Shown piece after piece: positions 57,147-64,000 of a stretch of 64,000 nt of DNA (the stretch's first letter is position 1; every line of letters starts with the position of its first letter). The stretch is taken from positions 62,001 through 126,000 of the forward strand of contig NZ_ML636804.1 in assembly GCF_006476605.1 (NCBI RefSeq). The letters are read 5' to 3'. The notes under the pieces were generated by a model. It made no database searches. It had not been told where the DNA came from and saw only the letters and a list, made by a program, of their open reading frames with translations. The position numbers and the translations under genes are program-made. This stretch comes from Brucella gallinifaecis (GTDB lineage: Bacteria > Pseudomonadota > Alphaproteobacteria > Rhizobiales > Rhizobiaceae).

Positions 57147-58655
57147 TTGTTCAAGCACTCGCAACTCGAATCCGTAAAAGCCTGGCTCAATCATCCCGCG
57201 CATTCAGCCATGCCGCTTCATGCGCGTATACAACGTGCGATCCGGCAATTGATTGTGGATGGTGCACTCAGTCGCGGCAAACCACTTCCGGCCTCCCGTG
57301 CGCTCTCACAGTCACTTGGCGTCTCACGCGATACAGTTGAAGCGGCTTATACGCAGCTCCACGCAGAAGGTTTCATTGAGCGCCGGGTCGGCAGCGGTAG
57401 TTTCGTCTCGCAAATCGCAGAGTTTTCCATTGGTCGTCGACACACGAAACGTTCCCGCAACCCAAAAGATCAATCGCCTGAACTCAGCAAGCGTGGCAAG
57501 GCGATATTCCAAAGCGGCGGCGTGCTCGAGACTTTGACACCATGCCCTTTTGCACCCGGCATACCCGACACACGAAATTTCCCGCTTGCGCTTTGGGAGC
57601 GCCTGCAAAGACAAGTGCTCAAAGAGATAGGGCCGCAAACGCTTTTGCATGGAGACCCGCAAGGGGTTGAGCAACTACGACAGGCAATCGCAGATTATAT
57701 CAATCTCGAACGCGGCGCACGCGCCACTGCCGGGCGCGTTTTGATACTCACATCTTCGCAACAGGCGCTGACATTGTGCGCGAATGTATTGTTTGATCCG
57801 GGTGAGCGCATCTCTATCGAAGACCCCGCCTATTATGGAGCCCGCAAGGCATTTGAAGCTGCCGGGCTGAACTGCGTGCCTGTTGAGCTGGATCAGCAAG
57901 GAATCAACATCGAGCCTATCGTCAATGATCCCAACCCGGCACGCGCTGTCTTCCTCACACCCTCACATCAATTTCCAACGGGCGTAACCCTGGCCCTGGA
58001 CCGCCGGCTTGCATTGATCGAATGGGCGAAACGTCACCGAGGCTGGATAATAGAGGATGATTACGACAGTGAGTTTCATTATGCGGGCAAACCCACAGCC
58101 TGCATGCAAGGCCTCGATCATTATGATAGAACTATATATATCGGCACCTTCACCAAGTCGCTCTTTCCGGGATTACGGATAGGCTATGTCGTGCTGCCCG
58201 AACAGCTGGTCAAACCAATGACCACAGCGCGAACGCTTCTTGATGGGCATACGGCTTCCATTGCACAATATACGCTTGCCCGCTTTATAGAAGGCGGACA
58301 TTTCGGAGCCTATATTCGCACCATGCGTGGCATCTATGCCCAGCGCCTTGAAATATTGACCAGATTGGTTCGCAAACATCTTGCAGGTTTTGTCGAGCCG
58401 CGGGTTCCTGTGGGAGGAATGCAAATGCCCTGCCTGTTGACATGCGACATCTCCGAGCAAGTTGTTTTGGAAGCCGCTCGCCGTTCTGAAATTGGGCTGT
58501 TGGGGCTATCAGCACTCCATGCCACAGGTGAAGGCGAGGCAGGGTTTCTGCTCGGCTTCGCAGCCTATACGCCAACAGAACTTGAGATCGCGGTCAGGAA
58601 GCTTGAAAAAATATTCCACACACTCAAGGTCGTTCCGGCACTGAAATATAACTGA
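57147..58655 (+). CDS. MocR-type regulator (GntR HTH fused to aminotransferase-like domain)
   Basis: Product of about 502 residues. A winged helix (HARIQRAIRQLIVDGALSRG, then LGVSRDTVEAAYTQLHAEGF) is joined to a fold-type I aminotransferase-like domain that includes HQFPTGVTL, EDDYDSEFHY and FTKSLFPGLRIGY with the PLP lysine. MocR proteins use PLP to sense vitamin B6 or amino compounds. The TTG at 57147 is the longest start; ATG at 57210 would cut 21 residues but keep the HTH. It faces benE and is its likely regulator. Confidence 0.88.
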   Translation: MFKHSQLESVKAWLNHPAHSAMPLHARIQRAIRQLIVDGALSRGKPLPASRALSQSLGVSRDTVEAAYTQLHAEGFIERRVGSGSFVSQIAEFSIGRRHTKRSRNPKDQSPELSKRGKAIFQSGGVLETLTPCPFAPGIPDTRNFPLALWERLQRQVLKEIGPQTLLHGDPQGVEQLRQAIADYINLERGARATAGRVLILTSSQQALTLCANVLFDPGERISIEDPAYYGARKAFEAAGLNCVPVELDQQGINIEPIVNDPNPARAVFLTPSHQFPTGVTLALDRRLALIEWAKRHRGWIIEDDYDSEFHYAGKPTACMQGLDHYDRTIYIGTFTKSLFPGLRIGYVVLPEQLVKPMTTARTLLDGHTASIAQYTLARFIEGGHFGAYIRTMRGIYAQRLEILTRLVRKHLAGFVEPRVPVGGMQMPCLLTCDISEQVVLEAARRSEIGLLGLSALHATGEGEAGFLLGFAAYTPTELEIAVRKLEKIFHTLKVVPALKYN

Positions 58656-58701
58656 ATTGATAAAGCCTTATCTTCAGATAAACTAAAAATTCTGCCGGGA
58701 T

Positions 58702-58778
58702 CGCGCTCTAAAGTCTTTGTATTTGCAGCATAATCTTATCGATCCTCGTTGAACGAAGATGGGACTTATGCTCTAAAT
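58702..58778. repeat. Rhizobial-type palindromic repeat
   Basis: GCGCTCTAAAG followed by GCAGCATAATCTTATCGATC and the mate CTTATGCTCTAAAT. The central ATCCTCGTTGAACGAA is the reverse complement of the unit at 41250-41301. It lies between the two MocR genes. Confidence 0.8.
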
Positions 58779-58807
58779 CAAACTGTTGCAACACAACCTC
58801 ATGGTCG

Positions 58808-60307
58808 TCACAGTGGAAGAGGTTTACCGTCCTGTCCTTGATGGCGTACCTCATAGATGACTTCCGCCAGTCGGTGCACGCCACGCTCAATTTGTCTTGG
58901 CTCAAGCGCAGCATAACCCATGACCAGACCCATCAAGTCGGGAACTGCGTCAGGTTCATGCGGATCATAGAGTGCGGATATGGAGTAAAGTCCTAGTCTG
59001 GCCTTGCGGGCGGAAAGTAACAGTGCTTCTTCGGATGAGCGCGGCAGCTCCTTGAACCATACGACCAGGTGAAGGCCGGCATCCGCGCCTTCGATGATAA
59101 TAGTTTCCCCAAATCGATGCTTCAGCGCGTTCAGCAGAGTTTCCCGTCGCTCTATGTTGAGGCGACGAACGCGGCGGACGTGCTTTTCATAGGTGCCGTC
59201 TTCGATAAGAGATGCGAACGCCTCCTGATCGGTGATCGGCGAGTGCCTGTCCATGAACTGCTTGGCGGATGCGAAGACTGGTTGCAGCTCAGGCGGGAGG
59301 ACGAGATAGCCGATGCGCAATGTTGGCGAAAGCGTCTTGGAAATCGTGCCAAGATAGATGACATTGTGACTGTCCGGCAGCCCGTAAAGCGGCGGCACGG
59401 GATTGATGTCATAGCGGTATTCACTGTCGTAGTCGTCTTCAATCACATAGGCATTCTGCCGTCGCGACCAAGCCAGCAATTGCTGCCGGCGCGGGACAGG
59501 CAGGATACCACCCAATGGATATTGATGCGACGGGGTAACGTAAGCGAGACGCGCAGACACATTCTCCAGATGTTCGGTTGCGAGACCGTGACTATCGGCT
59601 GGAAGAGTGACCGGCAGGGCTCCTGTACTGGCAAAGGCATATCGCGCCATGGCATATCCGGGATTCTCCATGACGAACCGGTCGCCGGGATTGAGGAGAA
59701 GCCTTGCGCAAAGGTCGAGGCCTTGCTGGGAGCCATTGACGATTATGATCTGTGCCGGACTGCACTGAAGACCACGTGCGCGCCACAGATATCCCTGCAA
59801 GGCAGTGCGCAAGCGCCACGAACCGCAAGGATCACTGTAAGTCAGCCTCTCAGGACGCTGCGCCATTGCCTTGTTCATAGCGCGTTTCCAGATTGTCGTC
59901 GGGAAATCTACGATGGATAAATCTCCATAGTGGAAGTCGGCGACGAGATTGGCACCGGGCTGGTGCGGACGCGGAGGCAAGGTGAGCACGCGTTTACCGT
60001 AGTCTGACAGCAGGACAGGCTGAAGGGTATGTGCGCCCTTGCTCTTGGGCGAATGGTCGAACATCGCGCGTACGACACGTGGCCGGCTACCTTGCCTGAC
60101 CTCAATAAAGCCTTCTGCGGTGAGTTGCTCATAAGCAATGGTGACGGTTGTTCGGGAAACACCCAGTTCCTGAGCCAGTGCCCGCGATGATGGCAATTGA
60201 CCATTCTCACCGAAAACGCCGCTGGCGATCTGGCTTTTCATGGCGTTGTAAATCTTGCGTGCACCCATGGTGTGACGCGGAGATTTCAACATGTGGCTAT
60301 CGTTCAT
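58808..60307 (-). CDS. MocR-type regulator, PdxR-like
   Basis: Product of 499 residues in the MocR/PdxR family. An HTH (ARKIYNAMKSQIASGVFGEN, then LGVSRTTVTIAYEQLTAEGF) is joined to an aminotransferase-like domain with HQYPLGGIL, EDDYDSEYRYDI and ISKTLSPTLRIGYLVLP containing the PLP lysine. Start ATG at 60307 follows GGAAAC; a TTG at 60322 is less likely. It is divergent from an operon encoding an exporter, a PLP-binding protein and a pyridoxal kinase, so a PLP-responsive regulator of that operon is a natural reading, though unproven. Confidence 0.88.
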   Translation of the reverse strand: MNDSHMLKSPRHTMGARKIYNAMKSQIASGVFGENGQLPSSRALAQELGVSRTTVTIAYEQLTAEGFIEVRQGSRPRVVRAMFDHSPKSKGAHTLQPVLLSDYGKRVLTLPPRPHQPGANLVADFHYGDLSIVDFPTTIWKRAMNKAMAQRPERLTYSDPCGSWRLRTALQGYLWRARGLQCSPAQIIIVNGSQQGLDLCARLLLNPGDRFVMENPGYAMARYAFASTGALPVTLPADSHGLATEHLENVSARLAYVTPSHQYPLGGILPVPRRQQLLAWSRRQNAYVIEDDYDSEYRYDINPVPPLYGLPDSHNVIYLGTISKTLSPTLRIGYLVLPPELQPVFASAKQFMDRHSPITDQEAFASLIEDGTYEKHVRRVRRLNIERRETLLNALKHRFGETIIIEGADAGLHLVVWFKELPRSSEEALLLSARKARLGLYSISALYDPHEPDAVPDLMGLVMGYAALEPRQIERGVHRLAEVIYEVRHQGQDGKPLPL

Positions 60308-60359
60308 GCTGTTTCCAGACAATCATTCGGGAATAGCCGAGGCGAGCGGCGTGCCCGGC

Positions 60360-60407
60360 AACTGGACCATATAAATCTATTCTAACTGGCTCACTCTTTT
60401 ATGCCAG
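60360..60407. promoter_or_regulatory. Candidate MocR operator
   Basis: Direct repeats AACTGG at 60360-60365 and 60384-60389 (24-base period, about two helical turns), followed by an inverted TGCCAG at 60402-60407. Paired direct repeats are typical MocR sites. It lies in the 179-base divergent gap. Confidence 0.5.
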
Positions 60408-60486
60408 ATTTTTATTAGGCTGACGCAAAAATCAAGAGACCGACAAGAAGTTGGGCTTCTAAAGCGATGAGAGAGAAAAACTAGCG

Positions 60487-61692
60487 ATGGATCAGCCTCG
60501 ATCCCTGGCCATGCGGCCGCAAACCCATTTTGCCGTCCTGATCGTGCTGAGTGTCACACATCTTCTCAACGATCTGATCCAGTCATTGATTCCGGCGGTC
60601 TATCCGATCATCAAGGACGCATATTCGCTCGATTTTGTGCAGATCGGGATGATCACTATGACCTTTCAGATCGCGGCCTCGCTGTTGCAGCCGGTCGTGG
60701 GGCATGTCACCGATCAGCGCCCGATGCCTTATGCATCTGTCGTTGGCATGGTCTTTTCTCTTGCCGGGCTGGTCGGTCTGGGTTTTGCGACCAGCTATGG
60801 CTTCATCCTCGTTTCGGCTGCCTGTGTCGGGATCGGTTCGTCAATCTTTCACCCCGAGGCGACGCGGATGGTGCGCAATTCCTCTGGTGGACGGCAGGGT
60901 CTGGCTCAGGGGCTGTTTCAGATTGGTGGACAGGCAGGAGGTGCGCTTGGCCCATTACTGGCTGCGATGATCATCGTTCCTCGCGGACAGGCAAGTCTTG
61001 CCTGGTTCGCGGCGGCGGCCCTTATCGCCATGATGCTCATGATATGGACGGCAGGGCAGTACACGACGATCCACCGCCGCCTGATAGCTGCAAAGGCGGC
61101 CTCGGCCATGTTGCCCCGGCCCTCGCTGCCGCCGAAAACGGTGATACTTGGCCTGATAGTCTTGACCCTGCTGATGTTTTCGAAAAATGCCTATGTCGAA
61201 AGTTTCCGGTCCTTTTACACCTTTTATCTGATCGACCGATTTGACGTATCAATCCAGACCTCGCAATTGATGCTGTTTGTCTTTCTGGTAGCATCAGCTG
61301 TAGGCGCATTGGTTGGCGGCATTCTCGGGGATCGGATTGGCCGTTACCGTATCATCTGGATATCGGTTCTCGGTCCCCTGCCACTGACACTGCTGTTGCC
61401 CTTCGCCGATTTCTTCTGGACCGGCATATTGACGGTTTTCATCAACCTCATCATGGCGAGCGCCTTCGCCTCGATCCTGATTTACGCCATGGAACTGGCG
61501 CCCGGCAGGATCGGCCTGATCGGTGGCCTGTTCTACGGCCTCAATTTCGGGCTGGCCGGGATTGCCGCCGCCGGCCTGGGCGCACTGGCCGACAGTATCG
61601 GGATTGAAAGCGTCTACCAGATTTGCGCTTTCCTGCCTCTTGCCGGGCTGATGACCTGGTTTCTTCCGCATATTGAACAGCGGTCGGCATGA
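60487..61692 (+). CDS. MFS exporter, fosmidomycin-resistance (Fsr) type
   Basis: Inner-membrane major facilitator protein of 401 residues with 12 helices. VTHLLNDLIQSLIPAVYPII near 20 and the loop GHVTDQRPMPYASVVGM near 78 fit the Fsr group. GSSIFHPEATRMVR near 118 and GGILGDRIGRYRIIW near 278 are further landmarks. Fsr-like proteins export fosmidomycin, but the natural substrate of this one is unknown. Start ATG at 60487 follows GAGAGAAAAAC. It is the first gene of the plus-strand operon divergent from the MocR gene, and yggS follows 29 bases later. Confidence 0.9.
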   Translation: MDQPRSLAMRPQTHFAVLIVLSVTHLLNDLIQSLIPAVYPIIKDAYSLDFVQIGMITMTFQIAASLLQPVVGHVTDQRPMPYASVVGMVFSLAGLVGLGFATSYGFILVSAACVGIGSSIFHPEATRMVRNSSGGRQGLAQGLFQIGGQAGGALGPLLAAMIIVPRGQASLAWFAAAALIAMMLMIWTAGQYTTIHRRLIAAKAASAMLPRPSLPPKTVILGLIVLTLLMFSKNAYVESFRSFYTFYLIDRFDVSIQTSQLMLFVFLVASAVGALVGGILGDRIGRYRIIWISVLGPLPLTLLLPFADFFWTGILTVFINLIMASAFASILIYAMELAPGRIGLIGGLFYGLNFGLAGIAAAGLGALADSIGIESVYQICAFLPLAGLMTWFLPHIEQRSA

Positions 61693-61721
61693 CGACATCC
61701 ATTCAATTTTGCTACGGATAA

Positions 61722-62504
61722 ATGACTATGACCGATATTCTCACCGCTGAAGACATTGCCCGGTTTGGTGCCGACCCGTGCAAAACCTTTGGCGACAACC
61801 TTGTGGCTGTTGAAGAGCGGATTAAACGCGCTTGCGCCAGAGCGGGACGCGAACGTGCCTCCGTGCGCCTGCTTCCGATCACCAAAACCGTGCCCACCCA
61901 CGTTCTGCGTCACGCCTATAAGGCCGGCATTCGCTCGTTCGGAGAAAACAAGATACAGGAAGCGATGTCCAAGCATGGAGCACTGGAAAGCCTTGCCATC
62001 GACTGGAGCATCGTCGGGCATCTTCAAACCAACAAGGTGAAATATCTCACACGTTTTGCCTGCGAGTTTCATGCACTCGACAGCCTGCGCCTTGCAGATC
62101 AGCTCAACAAACGGCTGGAGCGCGAGGACCGCTCGATGGACGTTTTCGTTCAGGTCAACACGTCGAGCGAAGACAGTAAATTCGGGCTGCATCCTGACGA
62201 GTTGATGCCTTTCGTAGAAACGCTCGACAGGTTCCCGAGGCTTCGTCCGCGTGGTTTGATGACGCTCGCACTCTTTTCCTCCGACATGTCGAAAGTACGG
62301 CCCTGCTTTGCGCTTCTGAGAAATCTCCGGGACAAGGCGGTGCAGGTGCATGCGGGCCTGACGGGGCTGTCGATGGGTATGACTGGAGATTTTGAGGAGG
62401 CCATTGAGGAAGGTGCGACCGTCGTGCGGGTGGGGCAGGCGATCTTCGGCAAACGCCCGACGCCTGACGGGCACTACTGGCCGGGACTGGCGGACAGCGA
62501 ATGA
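61722..62504 (+). CDS. yggS: YggS/PROSC-type PLP-binding protein
   Basis: Single-domain alanine-racemase-like barrel of 260 residues that binds PLP and maintains B6 homeostasis rather than racemising. LLPITKTVPTHVLRHAY near 48 carries the PLP lysine. SFGENKIQEAMSK near 74, WSIVGHLQTNKVKYL near 97, VNTSSEDSKFG near 148, GLSMGMTGDFEEAIEEGATV near 215 and VRVGQAIFG near 235 are the phosphate-site hallmarks. Start at 61722 or 61728 is ambiguous. The stop overlaps the pdxY start by 4 bases. Confidence 0.92.
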   Translation: MTMTDILTAEDIARFGADPCKTFGDNLVAVEERIKRACARAGRERASVRLLPITKTVPTHVLRHAYKAGIRSFGENKIQEAMSKHGALESLAIDWSIVGHLQTNKVKYLTRFACEFHALDSLRLADQLNKRLEREDRSMDVFVQVNTSSEDSKFGLHPDELMPFVETLDRFPRLRPRGLMTLALFSSDMSKVRPCFALLRNLRDKAVQVHAGLTGLSMGMTGDFEEAIEEGATVVRVGQAIFGKRPTPDGHYWPGLADSE

Positions 62505-63379
62505 TGCGGGTGATCTCCATTCAGAGCCAGGTTGTGCATGGTCATGTCGGCAACAGCGCGGCTGTGTTCCCGATGCAGGCCAAGGGGCTGGAAGTCGCGG
62601 CCATTCCAACGGCGCTGCTGTCCAATCACCCGCACTATCCGACCATGCATGGCCGTGTGCTGGAACCCGAACTTGTGGCTGGCTTGCTACAGGGTGTAGA
62701 GGAGCGCGGACTGATCGAGGCATCGAGGGTTGTCGTCACTGGCTATCTTGGATCGGTCGAGAATGCGCGGGTTGTAGCCCGCTTCATTGAACGGGCGCAT
62801 AATCGTAATCCCGATCTGATCTATGTCTGTGATCCGGTTATGGGTGATGATGATCTTGGCATTTTCGTCAAGGAAGGCTTGATCGAAACATTCCGCGACA
62901 GTCTGGTGCCGATGGCGTCGGTCATTACGCCGAACCAGTTCGAGCTCGAATTGCTGGCCGGCAGCAAGGCCCGTTCGGCGGAGGGGCTGGCAATGGCTGC
63001 AGACGAGATCATCAGGCGCGGCACGGGGGCCGTGGTGACGACGGGTTGCGTGCTCGACGACACGCCGGATCGGAGTGTGGAGACGATCACCCGTGCAGAC
63101 GGACAGCTTCATCGAACATCGGTGATGCGTCTCAATATGCGCCCCTGCGGAACAGGCGATATCTTTACCGCCCTTCTGGTTGCCCAGCTTTGCGCAGGCA
63201 GGCCGCTAGCGGAAGCAACTGAGACAGCGACCCGGGAAGTATTCGCCATTCTTTCCCGTAGCCCCTCTGACGGGCCGGGCTCTGACGGGTCTGGCTTTGG
63301 CGGATCTAGCTCTGGCGGATCGGGCGAGATGCGGATCATCGGTTTTCCATTTTCTCAATTCCGGTCTGTCGAGGTTTGA
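62501..63379 (+). CDS. pdxY: Pyridoxal kinase, with C-terminal Gly/Ser repeat
   Basis: Phosphorylates pyridoxal to PLP. The product is 292 residues, ribokinase superfamily. ISIQSQVVHGHVGNSAAVFP near 5-24 is the PdxY substrate region, YVCDPVMGDD near 109 an ATP/Mg motif, TPNQFELELL near 147 and RPCGTGDIFTALLVA near 211, which contains the catalytic Asp. Residues about 255-274 are a Gly/Ser/Asp-rich insert from a 15-bp tandem repeat, just before the conserved C-terminal segment. It overlaps yggS by 4 bases. Confidence 0.93.
   Translation: MMRVISIQSQVVHGHVGNSAAVFPMQAKGLEVAAIPTALLSNHPHYPTMHGRVLEPELVAGLLQGVEERGLIEASRVVVTGYLGSVENARVVARFIERAHNRNPDLIYVCDPVMGDDDLGIFVKEGLIETFRDSLVPMASVITPNQFELELLAGSKARSAEGLAMAADEIIRRGTGAVVTTGCVLDDTPDRSVETITRADGQLHRTSVMRLNMRPCGTGDIFTALLVAQLCAGRPLAEATETATREVFAILSRSPSDGPGSDGSGFGGSSSGGSGEMRIIGFPFSQFRSVEV
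63264..63323 (+). repeat. 15-bp tandem repeat inside pdxY
   Basis: Four 15-bp units at 63264-63278, 63279-63293, 63294-63308 and 63309-63323, for example GCTCTGACGGGTCTG and GCTCTGGCGGATCGG. Each encodes five residues rich in Gly and Ser, so expansion keeps the frame. Confidence 0.9.
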
Positions 63380-63381
63380 TC

Positions 63382-64000
63382 GTGTCCTACCTGCAAGGTC
63401 TGTCTGGTTTTCCGATCACTCCGACAAATGCGAAGGGGAGCGTTGATGTGGCGCAGCTTCGTATGCTTATCGCGCGGCTGGTTGGGGCCGGTGTTGACTC
63501 CATTGGTCTGCTGGGCAGCACGGGAACCTATATGTATCTTAGCCGTGAGGAACGTCTGCGGGCGGTCGAGGCGGCGATCGGGGAAGCCTCAGGAAAAACG
63601 CCTGTGGTGATTGGCATCGGCGCCTTGCGGACAGATGAGGTTGTCCGGCTTGCTCAGGATGCGAAAGGCGCAGGCGCCGTGGCGGGGTTGCTTGCCCCTG
63701 TTTCCTATACGCCGTTGACCGAAGACGAGGTTTTCGACCATTACACAACGGTCGCGCGTAAAAGCGGCCTGCCGATCATCATCTACAACAACCACGCCAC
63801 CACGCATTTCAGCTTCAGTCCGGCACTGATCGGACGTCTCTCGCGTGAACCGGGCATTGTCGGGATCAAGAATCCCGCGCCGATGGATGATGCAGCCAGA
63901 GAGATCGCAGAACAGCGCAGCTCGGTCAGCGAAGGGTTTTCGCTTGGGTATAGCGGCGATTGGGATTCAGTGGAGGCTCTGATTGCCGGCGCGGATGTCT
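63382..64000 (+). CDS. Dihydrodipicolinate synthase / N-acetylneuraminate lyase family, 5' part
   Basis: The frame starts with GTG at 63382, 2 bases after the pdxY stop, preceded by GAGG, and runs off the right edge. Visible are SGFPITPTNAKGSVD near 8, GLLGSTGTYMYLSREER near 40, VSYTPLTEDEVFDHYTTVA near 110 and GLPIIIYNNHATTHFSF near 130, with the conserved Tyr. GIKNPAPMDD near 160 has the Schiff-base lysine. The DapA family includes many lyases; this one replaces the usual GxTGE with GSTGTY, so it is unlikely to be the housekeeping DapA. At least five genes would then share the operon. Confidence 0.85.
   Translation, partial: MSYLQGLSGFPITPTNAKGSVDVAQLRMLIARLVGAGVDSIGLLGSTGTYMYLSREERLRAVEAAIGEASGKTPVVIGIGALRTDEVVRLAQDAKGAGAVAGLLAPVSYTPLTEDEVFDHYTTVARKSGLPIIIYNNHATTHFSFSPALIGRLSREPGIVGIKNPAPMDDAAREIAEQRSSVSEGFSLGYSGDWDSVEALIAGADV

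Overview
The window looks like a piece of the main chromosome of a Brucellaceae alphaproteobacterium (Brucella/Ochrobactrum group). This rests on the order rpsT-dnaA-dnaN-recF, a tandem yejA1-yejA2-yejB-yejE-yejF operon, a class II (Agrobacterium CP4-like) EPSP synthase, rhizobial-type intergenic palindromes and GANTC-rich regulatory DNA. The species assignment is inference from remembered families; no search was run.

Layout. 1-5.1 kb: end of rpsT, a regulatory stretch with two perfect DnaA boxes, then dnaA, dnaN and recF. 5.2-14.6 kb: a MoeB/ThiF-like E1 protein, then on the minus strand the five-gene Yej peptide ABC importer coupled to a GhrA-like reductase. 14.7-23.3 kb: housekeeping genes (membrane-anchored cytochrome c, kdsB, pheA, nudC, a HIT protein, SRP RNA, dnaX-ybaB-recR, an MltB-type transglycosylase). 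23.3-31.9 kb: a 269-bp MITE-like element, formaldehyde dehydrogenase, a YeiE-like LysR regulator facing yeiH, then rpsA, cmk, aroA, an acidic FYDLN protein and tRNA-Ala(GGC). 32-37.8 kb: a minus-strand haem-uptake-type cluster (TonB receptor, YddA/ABCD-type ABC protein, HemS/ChuX-like protein, ChaN-like protein). 38-43 kb: an AT-rich acyltransferase, a LivK-type binding protein, small proteins, a second MITE copy and a frameshifted molybdopterin-binding gene. 43.3-47.6 kb: cyoABCD ubiquinol oxidase, followed by a probable alpha-r8/MmgR-like small RNA.

47.9-64 kb looks accessory. It holds an oligopeptide ABC transporter with a class V aminotransferase and a divergent GntR/FCD regulator; a benE-type carrier facing a MocR regulator; and a second MocR regulator facing an MFS exporter, a YggS-type PLP-binding protein, a pyridoxal kinase and a DapA-family lyase cut by the right edge. 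The last group looks like a vitamin-B6-centred locus and is the best candidate here for an undescribed functional unit.

Mobile or repetitive DNA is prominent but has no transposase. There are two ~270-bp elements with ~32-bp terminal inverted repeats, each flanked by TA and each supplying the TAG stop of the neighbouring minus-strand gene. A diverged relative abuts a third gene's stop, several copies of a rhizobial-type palindrome are scattered about, and two genes (kdsB, pdxY) carry in-frame tandem repeats.
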